Assembly: GCA_014904845.1 (NCBI GenBank)
Contig: MU119205.1
Span: forward strand, 1 to 64,000
DNA length: 64,000 nt
Source: Acephala macrosclerotiorum
Lineage: Eukaryota > Ascomycota > Leotiomycetes > Helotiales > Mollisiaceae
Direction: 5' to 3'
Positions 50,530 through 62,340 of the stretch are shown here, piece by piece. The notes beneath the pieces are model-generated. The model was not told where the DNA came from. It worked only from the letters and a program-made list of their open reading frames with translations, and searched no databases. The position numbers and the translations under genes are program-made. The first letter of the stretch is position 1; each line of letters starts with the position of its first letter.

Positions 50530-51742
50530 TCATGAAATGAGATCGCCTCCAAGCTGCATACCGAGGCCAGTATGTTTAGTGCTGTTCGAATGGCCATCTC
50601 GCATATTTGGACTTGAGCCTGGATTGAAGTTGTCAAACGTCAAGCGTCGTCGAGCGAGCGTCGAAGGGGTCTTGATGGTCCGGGGAGTTTTTGGCCACGC
50701 ACTCTGAGCAGGGCTTGGGGTGATATTGACAAAGTCAGAGAAGTCGAACGCTTGTGATGGAGTGTTTGGAGCCCCAAACCCAGAAAGGAGCCCGCTTGGA
50801 GTTGTTGTCATCATAGAAGATGGCAGGGCAAGATTTTTGGGAGGTGGAGTAGATGGTGGTGGCATGCGAGCTCGAGACGTAGGGTTTGCTGGTGAGGGGG
50901 ATGTAGCCAGATAGAGTAACAAGTCTGCTCCTTCTTCTCCTAATTTCTTGTCTTTGCTGCGGCGGCCCAAGCTACCCCTGTTGCGGGGAGGCGAAGGTGT
51001 TCTGGGTGGTGACGAGCGAATGTTGAACGAGTGTGCTGGCAGCGTATTCTCTTCGTCATCTGAGGCAGCTGCAAAGTTGGTTGAATGAATTTCATCCGAT
51101 CCCGAAAAGAATGAAAGTCCGGGCCCAGAAGAGGTCGTGAAGTGTGTATGCTTTCTGGGTTTGATCGGCGAGGATTGCGTGAGCTGATGGTCCTTCCACG
51201 ACGTGCGGCCTGCGTTGACGGATCTGCCAGCCGTAGGAAACGAGCGATATCTCTTACGCGAGCTAGAAGGCGAGCCTGGATGCTCGAAACTATTGTGGTA
51301 TGTCCGTTTTCGATATCCGGTGCTGCTGCCGCTGCCACTCCTTGATCCAACCTGGTCGGAGAAGATAGCCGGGCCTTTCAGGGGAGAACTCATGAGAGTC
51401 CTTGAACCGGAAAATCGGAACTCAGATGCAGTACTCGAAGAGGAATCGGAAAATATATCTCCACTCGACATTGGTCTACTTCGTCTCAACTCCTCGTCAA
51501 CTTTCGGCTCAATTGTGTCCAGGGTAAGATCCTCCCAGCCACGAGCGGCTTTGTATTGTGCAAGAGCGAGTCGAGCTTTAAGTTTCCGTCCAATCTATGA
51601 GCTATTGTTAGCATTCCGTGCTCATGTTGCGTAGTGGGAGGAAGGAAGGTAAGGGAGATTTGCTCACCTTGCCAACTTCAGCCCTCTTCAAAACCGCATC
51701 GACCACCACCTCGGGCTGCTTCTTCTTCCACGGGGAAGACAT
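50530..51742 (-). CDS. Whi5/Nrm1-family G1/S transcription repressor
   Basis: Two exons: 51742-51668 and 51594-50530; 379 codons plus stop. Residues about 25-50 (IGRKLKARLALAQYKAARG, then WEDLTLDTIE) form the short GTB/Whi5 motif by which Whi5 and Nrm1 bind SBF/MBF. The rest is low-complexity and rich in Ser-Pro and Thr-Pro sites (SSPLKGP, SSPIKPRK, TPSPPR, ITPSPAQ, KTPRTIKTPS), as expected for a CDK-controlled repressor. A second conserved stretch, LLLYLATSPSP at about 253-263, and TLARRRLTFDNF near 345 are also typical of the fungal family. The likely role is repressing G1/S genes until CDK phosphorylation. Whi5 and Nrm1 sub-types cannot be separated from this. Confidence 0.85.
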
Positions 51743-53541
51743 CCTCGAGTCGAATATACCCTAAGGATTGCTCTGCGTAATTGAGAAAAGGTCCGCAATG
51801 AAAGACCAAAAGTGAGGGTTTATCGGGCCAAAGTAAGGTCGGCGTCAACGATCGAGGAGTGGAAATGAGGTCTTCGGTTGGTCCGATTGTGGGCGTCGAG
51901 GGGAACAATTTGATTGTGGGGGAGAACAGGTCTTTTGACAGAAATAAAATAAACCAACAAGGGATTGAATGGATGGAATCTTTGCAGTTTTTTCAAGCAC
52001 TCCAGAGGTGAACGATTGACGATTGGCGATTGACGAAGGTGGTTCTGGGGGAGGGAGGCGGGAGGCGGTTGTCTGGAAGTCGGTCTCATTCCTGGTCCAA
52101 CTGGCAGAGCGACGAGATGGTAGGGGAAGGGGAGACGCGCGAAGCAGTGCACGAAGCGAGGTAGGTAGAGACCAGCATCAGTACCAGCACCAGCACCAGC
52201 ACCAGGGCCAATGACCAGTCACATTCAGCCTTAAGAGGACCCATTATGAAGACCGTGCTGCAGCGTTTGCAAGCATTTTCTTACTTATTTACTTATCTAC
52301 TTACTTGCTTACTGACAGACGACAGGGAAGGTTGGCGGGAGGATAAATTAGAGAACAGTGATGATGCTGCACTCCTGGCCTGGTCACCTCGATTTGTTCT
52401 GTATAGACGACTATGTAACAATTCTGCAGGAGAACATCTCATGATTCATGCCTATGTGGAGAGGTATGAAAAGTTTAATAATAGCCATGTTGACGAAACT
52501 GGCTTCGTGGCCCGTCATCGGTTCAGACAAGAGCGAGCGAGGGCGGTCTCATTTCAGAGGGCATTCTGTTTGCTAGAAGACCATCTCTGACATTTGGTGA
52601 GGCATTCGGTCGCCCGTTTCGCTTGGTCGTTATAGCACGTCGTTGGTGAGACCAAGCTTATCTCTGCTCTGCGACTTCCCCAAGCCATCCCACACCCACA
52701 CCCACAGGACCCTCCCTCTCTCTACTTCCACTTGGAATTCAGTCGCGCTTAGTAAACTACTTCGACGAGTACTCACACTCACACTCACACTCACACTCAC
52801 ACTCGCCATCTCTTTCGACCACCCTCCCTCTTTCCCGACGACCTTGTATTTCACCCTCCGCCAGTGTGCTCGCCGTCAGTTGGTCGCACGCACCGACTGC
52901 ACGTGTTGAGACCTGCTGTGGCTTGCGGACGGCCATGGCGAACATGCGATTCTGATCGCAGCACAAGCAAATCCACCGATAGATAAACAACCACCACCAG
53001 AACCGGAAACGAAACACGCGAGGCATCTGGTTGGGTGCCGCACCCGGCAGCCCCTCAAATACGAGCCACTTGCGTCGTGTACTTGGCCCAAGCTGGCTAC
53101 TCCCCCCAGCACCACAAAACGCCTCGACTTTCTGCACCAGTCCAGTCCAGGCCAAGGTCGGTCGGTATCTGCTGGATTGCCAACAATTGCATGGCGCCCG
53201 AGTCGATGTTGACCTCCATCACCCTCGCTCTTTGGTTCTTTTGCAATTGAAGTTGCTGCTGGGCGAACTGCTCCCATTCTATGAGGATTTGGATGCGCTC
53301 GCTCTGTCTTGGTAGCATCCCTGGACACCCGCATTTCCATTATTTTCCTCTTGTCGAAATCAAGGAAGCCGTCATCGATCACCTAAAATACCTGCAGTGC
53401 TCAAGCTTCGATAGGTATTGCCGTCGTGCTTGTCCTGCCAGCAAGGGACTTTCTTATCTACGTTCGTTTTTCTTGGTACGCCTTTTCAGATCGTGTCTCG
53501 GAAGAATTCTCAGAAGCTCTAACAGCTTGCGCAGATGAATC
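51743..53541. other. Long intergenic region with simple repeats
   Basis: 1.8 kb between the divergent Whi5-like and metallopeptidase genes. It is rich in simple repeats: ACCAGC units at about 52183-52205, ACTT-like units at about 52279-52316 and ACTCAC units at 52771-52804. I found no gene with family resemblance. The 114-codon frame at 52246-52590 runs over the ACTT tract and looks accidental. Long 5' UTRs are likely on both sides. Confidence 0.5.
52771..52804. repeat. ACTCAC microsatellite
   Basis: A perfect hexanucleotide repeat of about five and a half units, probably length-polymorphic between strains. Confidence 0.9.
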
Positions 53542-56111
53542 ATGGCACCAGCATTTCTCAAAGAGCTGCGTCGGCGCTCCAAGGCCAGCTTCAGATCTTC
53601 TGATAACTCTTCGAACGAGACCAATGGCTCTAGAATTCCTACTCCTTCTTCCTCAACACTAAATTCAAACTCGGGCAATGGAGGAGCTACCCCGCCTATG
53701 CTCACGACCTCGAATTCAGCGTCCGACCTATCGGTCCTCCCACCACCAACTCGACCAGCGATCTCGACATCTGCAAGCAATAGATATAGCGTATCGGGTA
53801 TGTCTGGATTGGGATCGCCAGCACCTCAGTCGTCTCTCCCTACATCACCTTATGCTCCGCGGATCGTCTCTATCAATGACGGAACATGGGTGAGTGATTA
53901 TGGTCGAGAACTCTAGCGACTGGCCAGCGATTAACTGTTTCCAGGTATTCCAAAAAGTCTTGTCCGTACATGGGGTTATCGCAGATCCAGCAACGCAGGC
54001 ATTGGAAGGCAATATCACTGTCACCAGATTAGATGATGCTTTTCCTCCGATCAATTGGCCTGTCTGTGAGGGGTATTTCAAGGCACTCGTCTACCTCCTG
54101 CCAGGTCCGAATAGGTTACGATTTGACTTGACATCCCCAAAGCTGTCGAACAACAACACATCAAATCCTATACACTCTACACTCTTGACAATACATATGG
54201 CACCACCGCTTGGTTCTCCACCTCTACAGCTTGTACTTCTCTTAGCGAAGGACTCTCCAGCTACATTCGATGCTGTACCTGCTCGAATTGAGAAAGAAGG
54301 AAATGGACTTGAGACTGCTATTCGGAAATTCAGAATGGCAGCGTATCTCTGGCAGGCATACACAGTGAGTAGTCTGATCAAGGCGTCGTTCAAATCCTAC
54401 CAACGAATTTTTGACATGCTCGAGAATATCCGAGTAGGCTTGAACGATTAACCGCTAGACTAACATGTAACTAGGCAGAACAAATGTGCAGGAACAAATT
54501 GGGACGAAGAGTCTTTAGAATGGAGGAAGAATGGGTTACAGGTACCTCAAACTATCGAGATCGCCAAAATGGCACAATGCGGAGCGAAGCCAAAGTCCAG
54601 GTCGTCCGTTGCGACAAGACTATTGAGGAGATTCGAGATATTGAACTGGCGCAGCAAAATCCAAACGCAAGTCGAAAAGGTGCCCTTTTTGACATTGCTT
54701 TAAAGGCTATGAGGAACCACTTCCAACCGTTGCCAGGCCAAATCCAGTATTGTTCTGTGATGTTCTTGGATACGCATTGGGATAAGAAAATCAATCTCAT
54801 CCGCGGCCATGCAGCCATTGGAGGCGGTGGAGACGGCATTGCACTGGCAGTTTTCGGATCCCATGCTTTGCACAGCTACCCTTCTAGCTTCGAGGAAGTC
54901 ATACCAGCATTTACGGACTGCACGCCAACAGATACGAACTACGTTGCAAATGATTGTAACGAGTCTGGAAGCAATTGGGAAGCTGCAAATATCGGAATCG
55001 GCGCGCATTTGCACGAGGTCGGACATTTGTTTGGCTGTCCCCATGAAGAGCACGGAATCATGCTTCGCGACTATGTGACGCTCGGTCGTTCGTTCATTAC
55101 TAGGGAGCCGTACTCGACGCGGACAAAATCAAAGGGTGGTTTGGTGTTGATGAAAGATGAATGTGTCTGGCACCGTCTGGATTTGCTTCGCTTCAGAAGT
55201 CATCCTTGCTTCGGTCTGCCATTTGATGGCCCACGACACGGCGATGACTCGGTCCAAGCCTGGCCAATTGAGAAGGACAATGTCATCGTGACTGCTGCCT
55301 CTGGCGTTGCGTTTCTGGAGATTTTCGCTGAAGGCGACACAGAATGTCACTGCTACCTAGAGTTTGGCGATGGCAACGGAAATGGCCCAATCCAGAAGCA
55401 GGTTCCACTCACAATTCAGCAACTTCGAAGCCGTTTACCAGAGGACCGCAAAAACTCTAAATTGAGAGTCTGTATCAAGTCGCGCGCTGGTGGAAACCAT
55501 GATGTCCCGGATTTTGCTCAATTGACCAAAGGATCAAAGATCAAGCTTCAGAACGGTCGACTCGCATTTAGGAGTAGTAGACTCGGCCTCTCGGAGATGG
55601 AGGGATCGACTCTCGAAGAGGTTGTATTTCACAGTACGATCCAACACACAAAGCTTCTCACACAGGTTCGCGTGTACCACGGGAATTCGTTAGATGGTAT
55701 CGAGTTCGTTTACGAGGACTCAACAACCCAAATGTTTGGCAAAAGAGGAGGCACACCCGGCGGTAGCGAATTCAACCTTGGTAAGATAGCTCCTCACATG
55801 TTGAATATAGATAGCACTGACGTGCTTTAGACACTCGAAGAGGTGAAGTGATCACTGGCTTTTACGTCAGAAGCGGAGCTTGGATTGATGGTATTGCTAT
55901 TATGACCAGCCTTGGCAGAAAGTCTCCTGTGTATGGACAACCAAATGGTGGTTCTGGGTAAGTCAACATCATTACCAGTGAGCAGAATCAACAGCATACT
56001 GATTAATTCTTCAGACATACTTTGATACCCCCGATAGGATACAGCATTGCTGGTGTTACTGGGTCATGCGCGAATTGGGTAGATGGATTTGGTATCCTAA
56101 TTACTCGATGA
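53542..56111 (+). CDS. Putative zinc metallopeptidase (metzincin motif) with C-terminal jacalin-like domain
   Basis: Five exons: 53542-53889, 53945-54364, 54475-55780, 55831-55957 and 56015-56111; 765 codons plus stop. The N-terminus (1-116) is Ser/Pro-rich with no signal peptide. The peptidase region (about 117-590) includes HEVGHLFGCPH at 436-446, an exact HExxHxxGxxH zinc site. The tail (about 595-765) resembles a jacalin-like lectin: GEVITGFYVRSGAWIDGI and WVDGFGILITR at the end. The build matches the fungal family of yeast YIL108W, a putative metalloendopeptidase of unknown substrate. Without a signal peptide it is probably intracellular. The third intron carries a weak CTGAC branch site; introns 1 and 2 have normal donors. 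Confidence 0.87.
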
Positions 56112-56952
56112 AGCGCTGGGAACGATATTCGCATGACACAATGGCTGAGTTAATAGAGAGAACTATTGTATAATTGTAAGTACTGTCTGGCTAGCATAAT
56201 TGGGAGGATCTGCAGCCCTTCCCGGAACATACACACCCGAGCAGTATCTTTTGCTACTTGCGAATATGCGCTGGATTGAGAGATACGGAGCCAGGAGAAG
56301 CACGTAGGCATCCACAGTCTCGCTCCATATGATCGGAGCAGTTAGTGTAGATAGACACACACAAATTCATGTAGATATGACGATCTGAGGTTTTTTGTGA
56401 ATATTCCACCAAAAATCCGGGCACATGAAGCAATCCGACTTGGTGCAAACACAACTTCCGGCCTTGATGTTCTTGATCTATTCCCCGCCCGTTGCTGTCG
56501 ATTTCTTCCCCTGCAGCGTTCGAAGAAAGCAACATCACAGCAGTACCAGAAGGTCAGGGACATTCATTAGGACCTGAACTTGGGAGCATGACGAAGTCAA
56601 ACATAATGCATTCCTGATATTCTACCCAATTCAACTTCTACTCGATACTCTTTACAAAATTGCCTGCATTCGGTTTCTCTCATAAATCAGACCCTATTAT
56701 GCTCCTCGACATCCCTGCATTTCGCGATCACGTGTGACAAGGTTTGCATTAGACTCACAGCCAATGAGTGACGCTGAGGCTGTGAGACGTCATTCATGGG
56801 CCAGCAAAAACCAAGGCTCAGAAAAGCAGTCGTCGCTACCTACTAAATAACGCCCCTCCTCTTGACAGCTCCACGACGTTCCTCAAACCTCATACACCTA
56901 CGATCTTACCTCTCAATACCTGGGTCACTCTGATACAGATACAGAAAACAGA
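56112..56952. promoter_or_regulatory. Spacer and promoter of the phosphatidylserine synthase gene
   Basis: 841 bp without a supported gene. The right half holds a CACGTG E-box (56729-56734) and an inverted repeat around a CCAAT box (56754-56786), described separately. Confidence 0.5.
56729..56786. promoter_or_regulatory. Candidate promoter elements: E-box and CCAAT-containing inverted repeat
   Basis: CACGTG lies at 56729-56734. CTCACAGCC (56754-56762) and GGCTGTGAG (56778-56786) are perfect 9-bp inverted arms with a CCAAT box (56761-56765) across the inner end of the left arm, followed by GACGTCA at about 56787-56793. They lie 170-220 bp upstream of the start codon. In yeast CHO1, inositol-responsive CANNTG elements control this same enzyme, so the E-box may be comparable; that is inference. 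Confidence 0.4.
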
Positions 56953-57841
56953 ATGTCAAAACGAACCAGCGCCAGTGCCGCAAATGGCTCAACAAAAGAG
57001 AGCGTCGGTGAGCCTGGTACTATTCAACGCTCCAAGAGCTGCACGTTGTTGACGATGTATAGCTATGGACAAGCAGAAGAAGCTGCTCTCGGAGGACAAT
57101 GGTCATTTCACCATGATCAAGATGCTTCATCTTGCAGATCTTATTACTGAACTGAACGGTATTGCTATTCCAATTAGCCTTTGCTTGCCGGATTGTCACT
57201 GACCGTGTTTGAATGAAAAGGGTTCTGCGGAGTCATGTCTATCTTCTCCTCGATGCGTTATTGTCTTGGCCCCGAGTCTGCACACACGAACCTCTGGTTT
57301 GCGTTGGCTTTTATGCCCTTTGGTCTGTTCTTCGACTTTATGGATGGGAAGGTTGCGAGATGGAGAAAGAAGAGTAGTTTGATGGGCCAGGAACTTGATT
57401 CTTTAGCAGATTTGGTAAAGCTACAGCTACATTCTCCCGCACTGATGGAACATTATACTAACAGCAACTCAGGTCTCCTTCGGTCTCTCTCCAGCAGCTG
57501 CCGCATTTGCGATTGGACTCCGTACACCCGCCGACCACGTCTTCCTTACCTTCTTCGTCCTTTGCGGATTGACTCGCCTTGCTCGTTTCAATATCACGGT
57601 TGCCAATGTACCTAAGGATGCTACTGGAAAGAGCAAGTACTTTGAAGGCACACCGATCCCTACCTCTCTCTCTATTGCTGCTTTGATGGCCTATTGGGTC
57701 AGCCAAGGATGGATCTTGGATGATTTGCCAATGGGAACTTGGGCTACGGGTACCATTTTCGAGTTCCATCCCGTTGTGGGCTTGTTTGTCCTAAGTGGTT
57801 GCCTGATGACGAGCAAGACTTTACATGTTCCCAAGCCATAG
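56953..57841 (+). CDS. cho1: Phosphatidylserine synthase (CDP-diacylglycerol-serine O-phosphatidyltransferase)
   Basis: Four exons: 56953-57007, 57063-57158, 57221-57414 and 57473-57841; 237 codons plus stop. The CDP-alcohol phosphotransferase signature DGx2ARx8Gx3Dx3D is complete: D92, G93, A96, R97, G106, D110 and D114 (DGKVARW, then [10 protein letters not shown]). Hydrophobic segments surround it, for example [14 protein letters not shown] (about 75-88), [10 protein letters not shown] and [18 protein letters not shown] (120s-150s), and [12 protein letters not shown] near the end. It makes phosphatidylserine from CDP-diacylglycerol and serine in the ER, the first step of the de novo PS-PE-PC route. 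It is a little short for fungal members but has no missing core. Confidence 0.93.
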
Positions 57842-58903
57842 GTCAAGCATTGGTAGAAAGGAAAGGAGAGGAATGGATCTGGGGACGTGAAGCATGGGTT
57901 ACGAAAAGACAACATGGGCTGGGGCTCATGGTGTAGATGTTATATTCGATTATGATACCTCTCAATAAACGAGTCTTTGGGCAAACTCCCAGAATAAAAG
58001 CAATTCTCTCTTCCTCGTTTTCTGCTCTAGTAGACTCCGTGAGTAAGAATGAGTATTCGGGAATAGTTGAAGGATATGTCAACCTGAAAGTACTTTCTGG
58101 ACACAATATGATGTCCAAGTGCCCAGATAAATGGACAAACCTTAGTTTCGAGACTTGTGCGCCGCGGTGTTCTGGTCCAAGATTCCGACTTACAAGGACT
58201 AAGTAACACCGCAGAATCTCACATAGCCATGTCCGAGAGTAGAGATGAAGAGAGAGTGGCTAGTCCCTATCTTGTATAGACATCAAGGGGGCGGAGAGGC
58301 AATAAATACAGGGCCTTGAAGTTTTTATATTAGACACCGAAAGTTGATGCATAGTCCTTCGTTCTTAGTAATACAAGAGCATTGTTATGCTGCTCTTGAT
58401 AAGAAAGCACCTCATCCTAAGGTCGCATCTCTCGATATCCCATCCTCACAAGAAGAAGAGCACCAAATCAAGGAATTTGTAATGGGCTCAGCCCCCCCGA
58501 CTTTGTCCCCTGCTGCTACAGCCAAGAAAGCTGTGACGGATTCTTCTTCTGTGCGTTCCCCAGAACATCTTGCCTGTGAAGAGCAAGAGCAGCGACCAAC
58601 ATTCCTTTTCTCTTCTTTCTCACATACTGCTCAGAAACGATTTCCTGCAAACAGCAAGAAGAGTAGCCCAGTGACCGACATTCTCTCAGTCTCAACTCTC
58701 TTACAAAATGCATCAGAACTTATAAAGATCAGCAGTCAATGGAAAGACAGTGGCAGATGGATGAGCAACAAACTAAGAATTCAGATATGCAGTGCTTTGT
58801 CCATTTTTTATTCAGTCTCCAGTAGTACCCTTGACTACTCAAAACCCCGGACCCAAGAACGCCAGGATTTCTACACAAATAGAAACAGAAGTAAGACAGA
58901 GAC
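57842..58903. other. Spacer between PS synthase and GAR1, with one doubtful ORF
   Basis: About 1.06 kb between the PS synthase stop and the GAR1 stop. Both 3' UTRs should lie here. The only long open frame (58344-58907) is listed separately. Confidence 0.5.
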
Positions 58904-58907
58904 CTAA
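58344..58907 (+). CDS. Hypothetical ORF, possibly spurious
   Basis: An uninterrupted 187-codon frame from ATG to TAA, rich in Ser, Lys and Thr, with no domain, signal peptide or membrane segment that I recognise. It ends 4 bp inside the GAR1 coding region on the opposite strand, so much of it would overlap the GAR1 3' UTR. An open frame of 560 bp in normal-composition DNA is not rare by chance. No conserved start context or intron supports it. Confidence 0.22.
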   Translation: MMHSPSFLVIQEHCYAALDKKAPHPKVASLDIPSSQEEEHQIKEFVMGSAPPTLSPAATAKKAVTDSSSVRSPEHLACEEQEQRPTFLFSSFSHTAQKRFPANSKKSSPVTDILSVSTLLQNASELIKISSQWKDSGRWMSNKLRIQICSALSIFYSVSSSTLDYSKPRTQERQDFYTNRNRSKTET

Positions 58908-59655
58908 CCACGACCTCGTGAAAAGCCACCTCTAGCACCACCTCTTCCTCTTGGTGTAAAGCCACCGCTGCCTCCTCTCGAGAAACCACCACCACCTCGG
59001 CCACCTCTTCCACCAGCACTGAAACCTCCCCTTCCTCTTGGAGCACCTCTGGCACCACCTCTTCCACCCCGCATTGGACCACCTCTTCCACCTCGTGCGC
59101 CACCAGCTCGCTTTGGCTTTGGTGCTCCTGGTGGAGGCTTTGGTTTAGGAAGGAATTTCTCTAATGGGAGGAGCTTGTCGCCGCCAATGTAGAACTTGTC
59201 GCCGGATTTGAAAGAAGTCGCCTGGATACCCTCTGATGGCTTTACGCTGAAGAAGACTTGGTTGATCGGGCCGAGAATCTCGTCAACCTTTCCAATGGCG
59301 GTCTTGTTCTGGAGGTATATCGGGGCGTTGAAATATGGGATTTTGGAATTGATGGATTCGCAGATGATTTCTCCCTCGCATGCATGCATGAATGTACCCA
59401 TTTCTGCCAGAATGATTAGCAATTGAATAAATACAATATCCTGTGATTCAAAAATTTTACCTAAGACATCTGCAGGAGGTCCATTGTCTCTTTGCTGGAA
59501 ACCACCACGACCTTTGAAAATTGTCAGTAACTGTGCGAGCGCACTTTTTCTAATAACTGACCTCCACGACCTCCAAAACCACCACCTCCTCGACCTCCAC
59601 CGCCTCCAAAGTTTGCGCCTGTGCCGCGACCTCTTGGTGCTCCTCTGAACGACAT
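58904..59655 (-). CDS. gar1: H/ACA snoRNP protein GAR1
   Basis: Three exons: 59655-59562, 59511-59461 (a 51-nt exon) and 59403-58904; 214 codons plus stop. Gly/Arg-rich ends flank the conserved Gar1 core: RGG-type repeats at about 1-37, the core from [16 protein letters not shown] through [20 protein letters not shown] and the F.VK.SEGI.A.SF..GDKFYIG segment, then a linker ([20 protein letters not shown]) and a long C-terminal GRGG tail. GAR1 is a core subunit of box H/ACA particles, which make pseudouridine in rRNA and snRNA, and acts in the nucleolus. It shares a 222-bp divergent promoter with threonyl-tRNA synthetase, another translation gene. Confidence 0.95.
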
Positions 59656-59877
59656 TGTTGTGTATCTGCTGTAATTTTGAAATTCTCTTGGAGAAATTCG
59701 GCGGAACGAAGCTTAAGATTTGGTACTAGTCTCATCGTGGCTTAGCGTAAAGCTTCCACCCCGCCAATCGAACAACGGCATCTTTTTGACACAGAAGACT
59801 CACCGTCGAGTCACAGCTGCGGAAATATAAAACAACAGAGTCGTGCTCACTTTTATAGAGAGCACAACAACGCAGTC
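59656..59877. promoter_or_regulatory. Short bidirectional promoter GAR1 / ThrRS
   Basis: Only 222 bp separate the two divergent start codons. The stretch holds AATATAAAACAAC (about 59823-59835) and TTTTATAGAGAG (about 59851-59862), possible TATA-like words for the ThrRS side, and the CCACCCCGCCAATCG at 59757-59771 with a CCAAT-like core. Confidence 0.5.
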
Positions 59878-62340
59878 ATGGATAAGGCCCAACAGGCAGT
59901 CGACTCTGTCGCCGAAGGCGTAAAGAAAATGGTTACGAGCGAGAAGAAACCAAAAGCAAAGAAGGAAAAGGGAGGGGATGGCGGGGCAGCTTCAAATACT
60001 GTAAGTAGGAATAATTTCGAATTGTAAAACAACGGAACTGACGTTTCGGCAAGGCATTGGAACTCAACCCCCCAGCGCAGTTCTTGGAAGAACGTCTGAA
60101 ATTATTCCAAAAATTAAAAACCAAATTCGACGCTGAAATAGCTGCCAAACCTCGCGAACAGATCACAATCACCCTCACAAATGGGAGCATCAAGTCAGGC
60201 ACGTCGTGGGAGACCACGCCTGCGCAAATCGCAGAGGGAATCTCCAAGAGTCTGTTGAAGCGTACAGTTGTTGCGAGACTCAATGGTGACAATGAACAAC
60301 TATGGGATCTGGAGAGACCATTGGAGGCAAGCTGCAAACTGGAACTGTTGTCTTTCGATGATGAGGAAGGAAAGAAGGTGTTTTGGCACTCCAGTGCGCA
60401 CATTCTTGGTGAAGCTTCCGAACGACGATTTGGTTGCAGTCTTTGCATTGGTCCACCAATTGAGAATGGATTCTACTATGAAATGGCTCTGCCAGATGGC
60501 GCGCCCGTTCAGCAATCGGATTGGCAGCCTCTGGAAACTCTGGTCTCGAAGATCGTGAAGGAGAAGCAACCATTTGAGAGATTGGTCTTGTCAAAGGAAG
60601 ACCTCTTAGAGATGTTCTCGTACAACAAGTACAAGCAACATATCATCAAGGACAAGATTCCGGATGGAACTTCTACCACGGTCTACCGAAACGGTCCTCT
60701 CATTGATCTGTGCCGAGGCCCTCATGTTCCAAATACGGGCAGAATCGAGACCTTTGCCATCATGAAGAACTCCGCGTCATATTTCTTGGGCAACAAGGAC
60801 AATGACTCTCTTCAGCGTATCTATGGTGTTTCCTTCCCGGACAAGAAGCAAATGGCCGAGCACAAGAAGTTCTTGGAGGAGGCTGCGAAGCGAGATCACC
60901 GAAAGATTGGCCGAGATCAAGAACTTTTCTTCTTCCACGAGCTTTCACCAGGTTCCGCGATGTGGCTTCCTCACGGTACCCGCATCTACAATACTATCCA
61001 GGGATTCATACGAGAAGAATACTGGAAGCGTGGCTACAATGAAGTCATCTCACCCAACATGTATAACTCGGAGCTGTGGAAGACCTCTGGACATTGGGAC
61101 TATTACAAGGATGATATGTTCACGTTTGGTGTTGAGAAGGACACTTTCGCATTGAAGCCTATGAACTGTCCTGGCCACTGCCTCATGTTTGCTCACCGTG
61201 AGAGAAGTCACAGAGAATTGCCATGGAGAGTTGCTGATTTCGGCGTTCTTCATCGTAATGAGGCTTCCGGTGCTCTCTCAGGATTGACCCGTGTACGAAG
61301 ATTCCAGCAAGACGATGCCCACATTTTCGTTCGTGAGGATCAGATCAAGGACGAGATAACTGACTTGTTCGACTTCCTTAACACGGTATATGGCTTGCTT
61401 GGATTCACTTTCAAGATGAAGCTCTCTACTCGACCAGAGAAGTTCATGGGCGCAAAGGAGACTTGGGATATGGCCGAGGCAAAGCTGAGTGCTGCGTTGG
61501 ACGAATTTATTCCAGGAGGCTGGGAGCTTAACGAGGGTGATGGTGCTTTTTATGGTCCAAAGATTGATATCACCATCTCGGATTGCCTGAAGCGAGACTG
61601 GCAGTGTGCTACCATCCAGCTTGATTTCCAGCTTCCTCAAAACTTCGGTCTTGAGTATATGAAGGCTGAGGGTGCCACGAAAGAGGAGGCAGAGGAGGCC
61701 GCCAAATTCAAGGCTGAAGAGGCAAAGAAGGCGGAAGAGGCGAAGAAAAAGGCAGCGAAGAAGGATGAACCCGTTGACCCCAATGCAAAGAAGGAGAGAA
61801 TTATTAAGCCTCTCACGCCAGGCTGTGCACGGCCTGTCATGATCCACCGTGCCATTGCAGGCAGTATCGAGCGTTTCACGGCCATCTTGACTGAGCACTT
61901 TGCTGGAAAGTGGCCTTTCTGGCTAAGCCCTCGACAAATTTTGGTGATCCCGGTCGGTGTTGGTTTCTACGAGTACGCCAAGGAGGTACAGAGCATTTTC
62001 AAGGCCGAGCACATGTTTGTCGATGTGGATGTCAGTGGCGAGACCTTGCAAAAGAAGATTCGCAAGGGACAATTGGCTCAATACAATTTCATTTTTGGTA
62101 AGTTGGTCACCTCATATTCGCGAGGTTCAATACTGATAGTCCTACTTAGTTGTTGGTGACCAGGAGATGAAGGGCAGGGAAGTTAATGTTCGGAATCGCG
62201 ACGACACCTCCAGCCAGGATCGAGGCAAGCCGGTACCACTTGCGGAAGCTATCACCAAGTTGAAGGCTCTCCGTGACGAGCGAAGATCAGACAACCCATT
62301 CCCGGGAGATGCGAAGGCGGAGAAGGATCCGAAGGCGTGA
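59878..62340 (+). CDS. ths1: Threonyl-tRNA synthetase, cytoplasmic
   Basis: Three exons: 59878-60000, 60054-62098 and 62151-62340; 785 codons plus stop. A Lys-rich leader (1-41) precedes a TGS domain (about 78-142). The editing domain follows, with HSSAH at 153-157 and the CRGPH step. The class II core has MNCPGHC (zinc Cys and motif 2 area), [32 protein letters not shown] and the zinc His in RPVMIHRAI. The anticodon-binding domain is at the end ([10 protein letters not shown] onwards). It charges tRNA-Thr in the cytoplasm; whether it also serves mitochondria is open, as no clear targeting peptide is seen. About 50 charged residues, rich in KAEEAKK, interrupt the core between LEYM and RPVMIHRAI. 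Confidence 0.95.

Noticed and set aside
61278..61898. 206-codon minus-strand frame
   Set aside because: Antisense to the well-conserved ThrRS catalytic domain.
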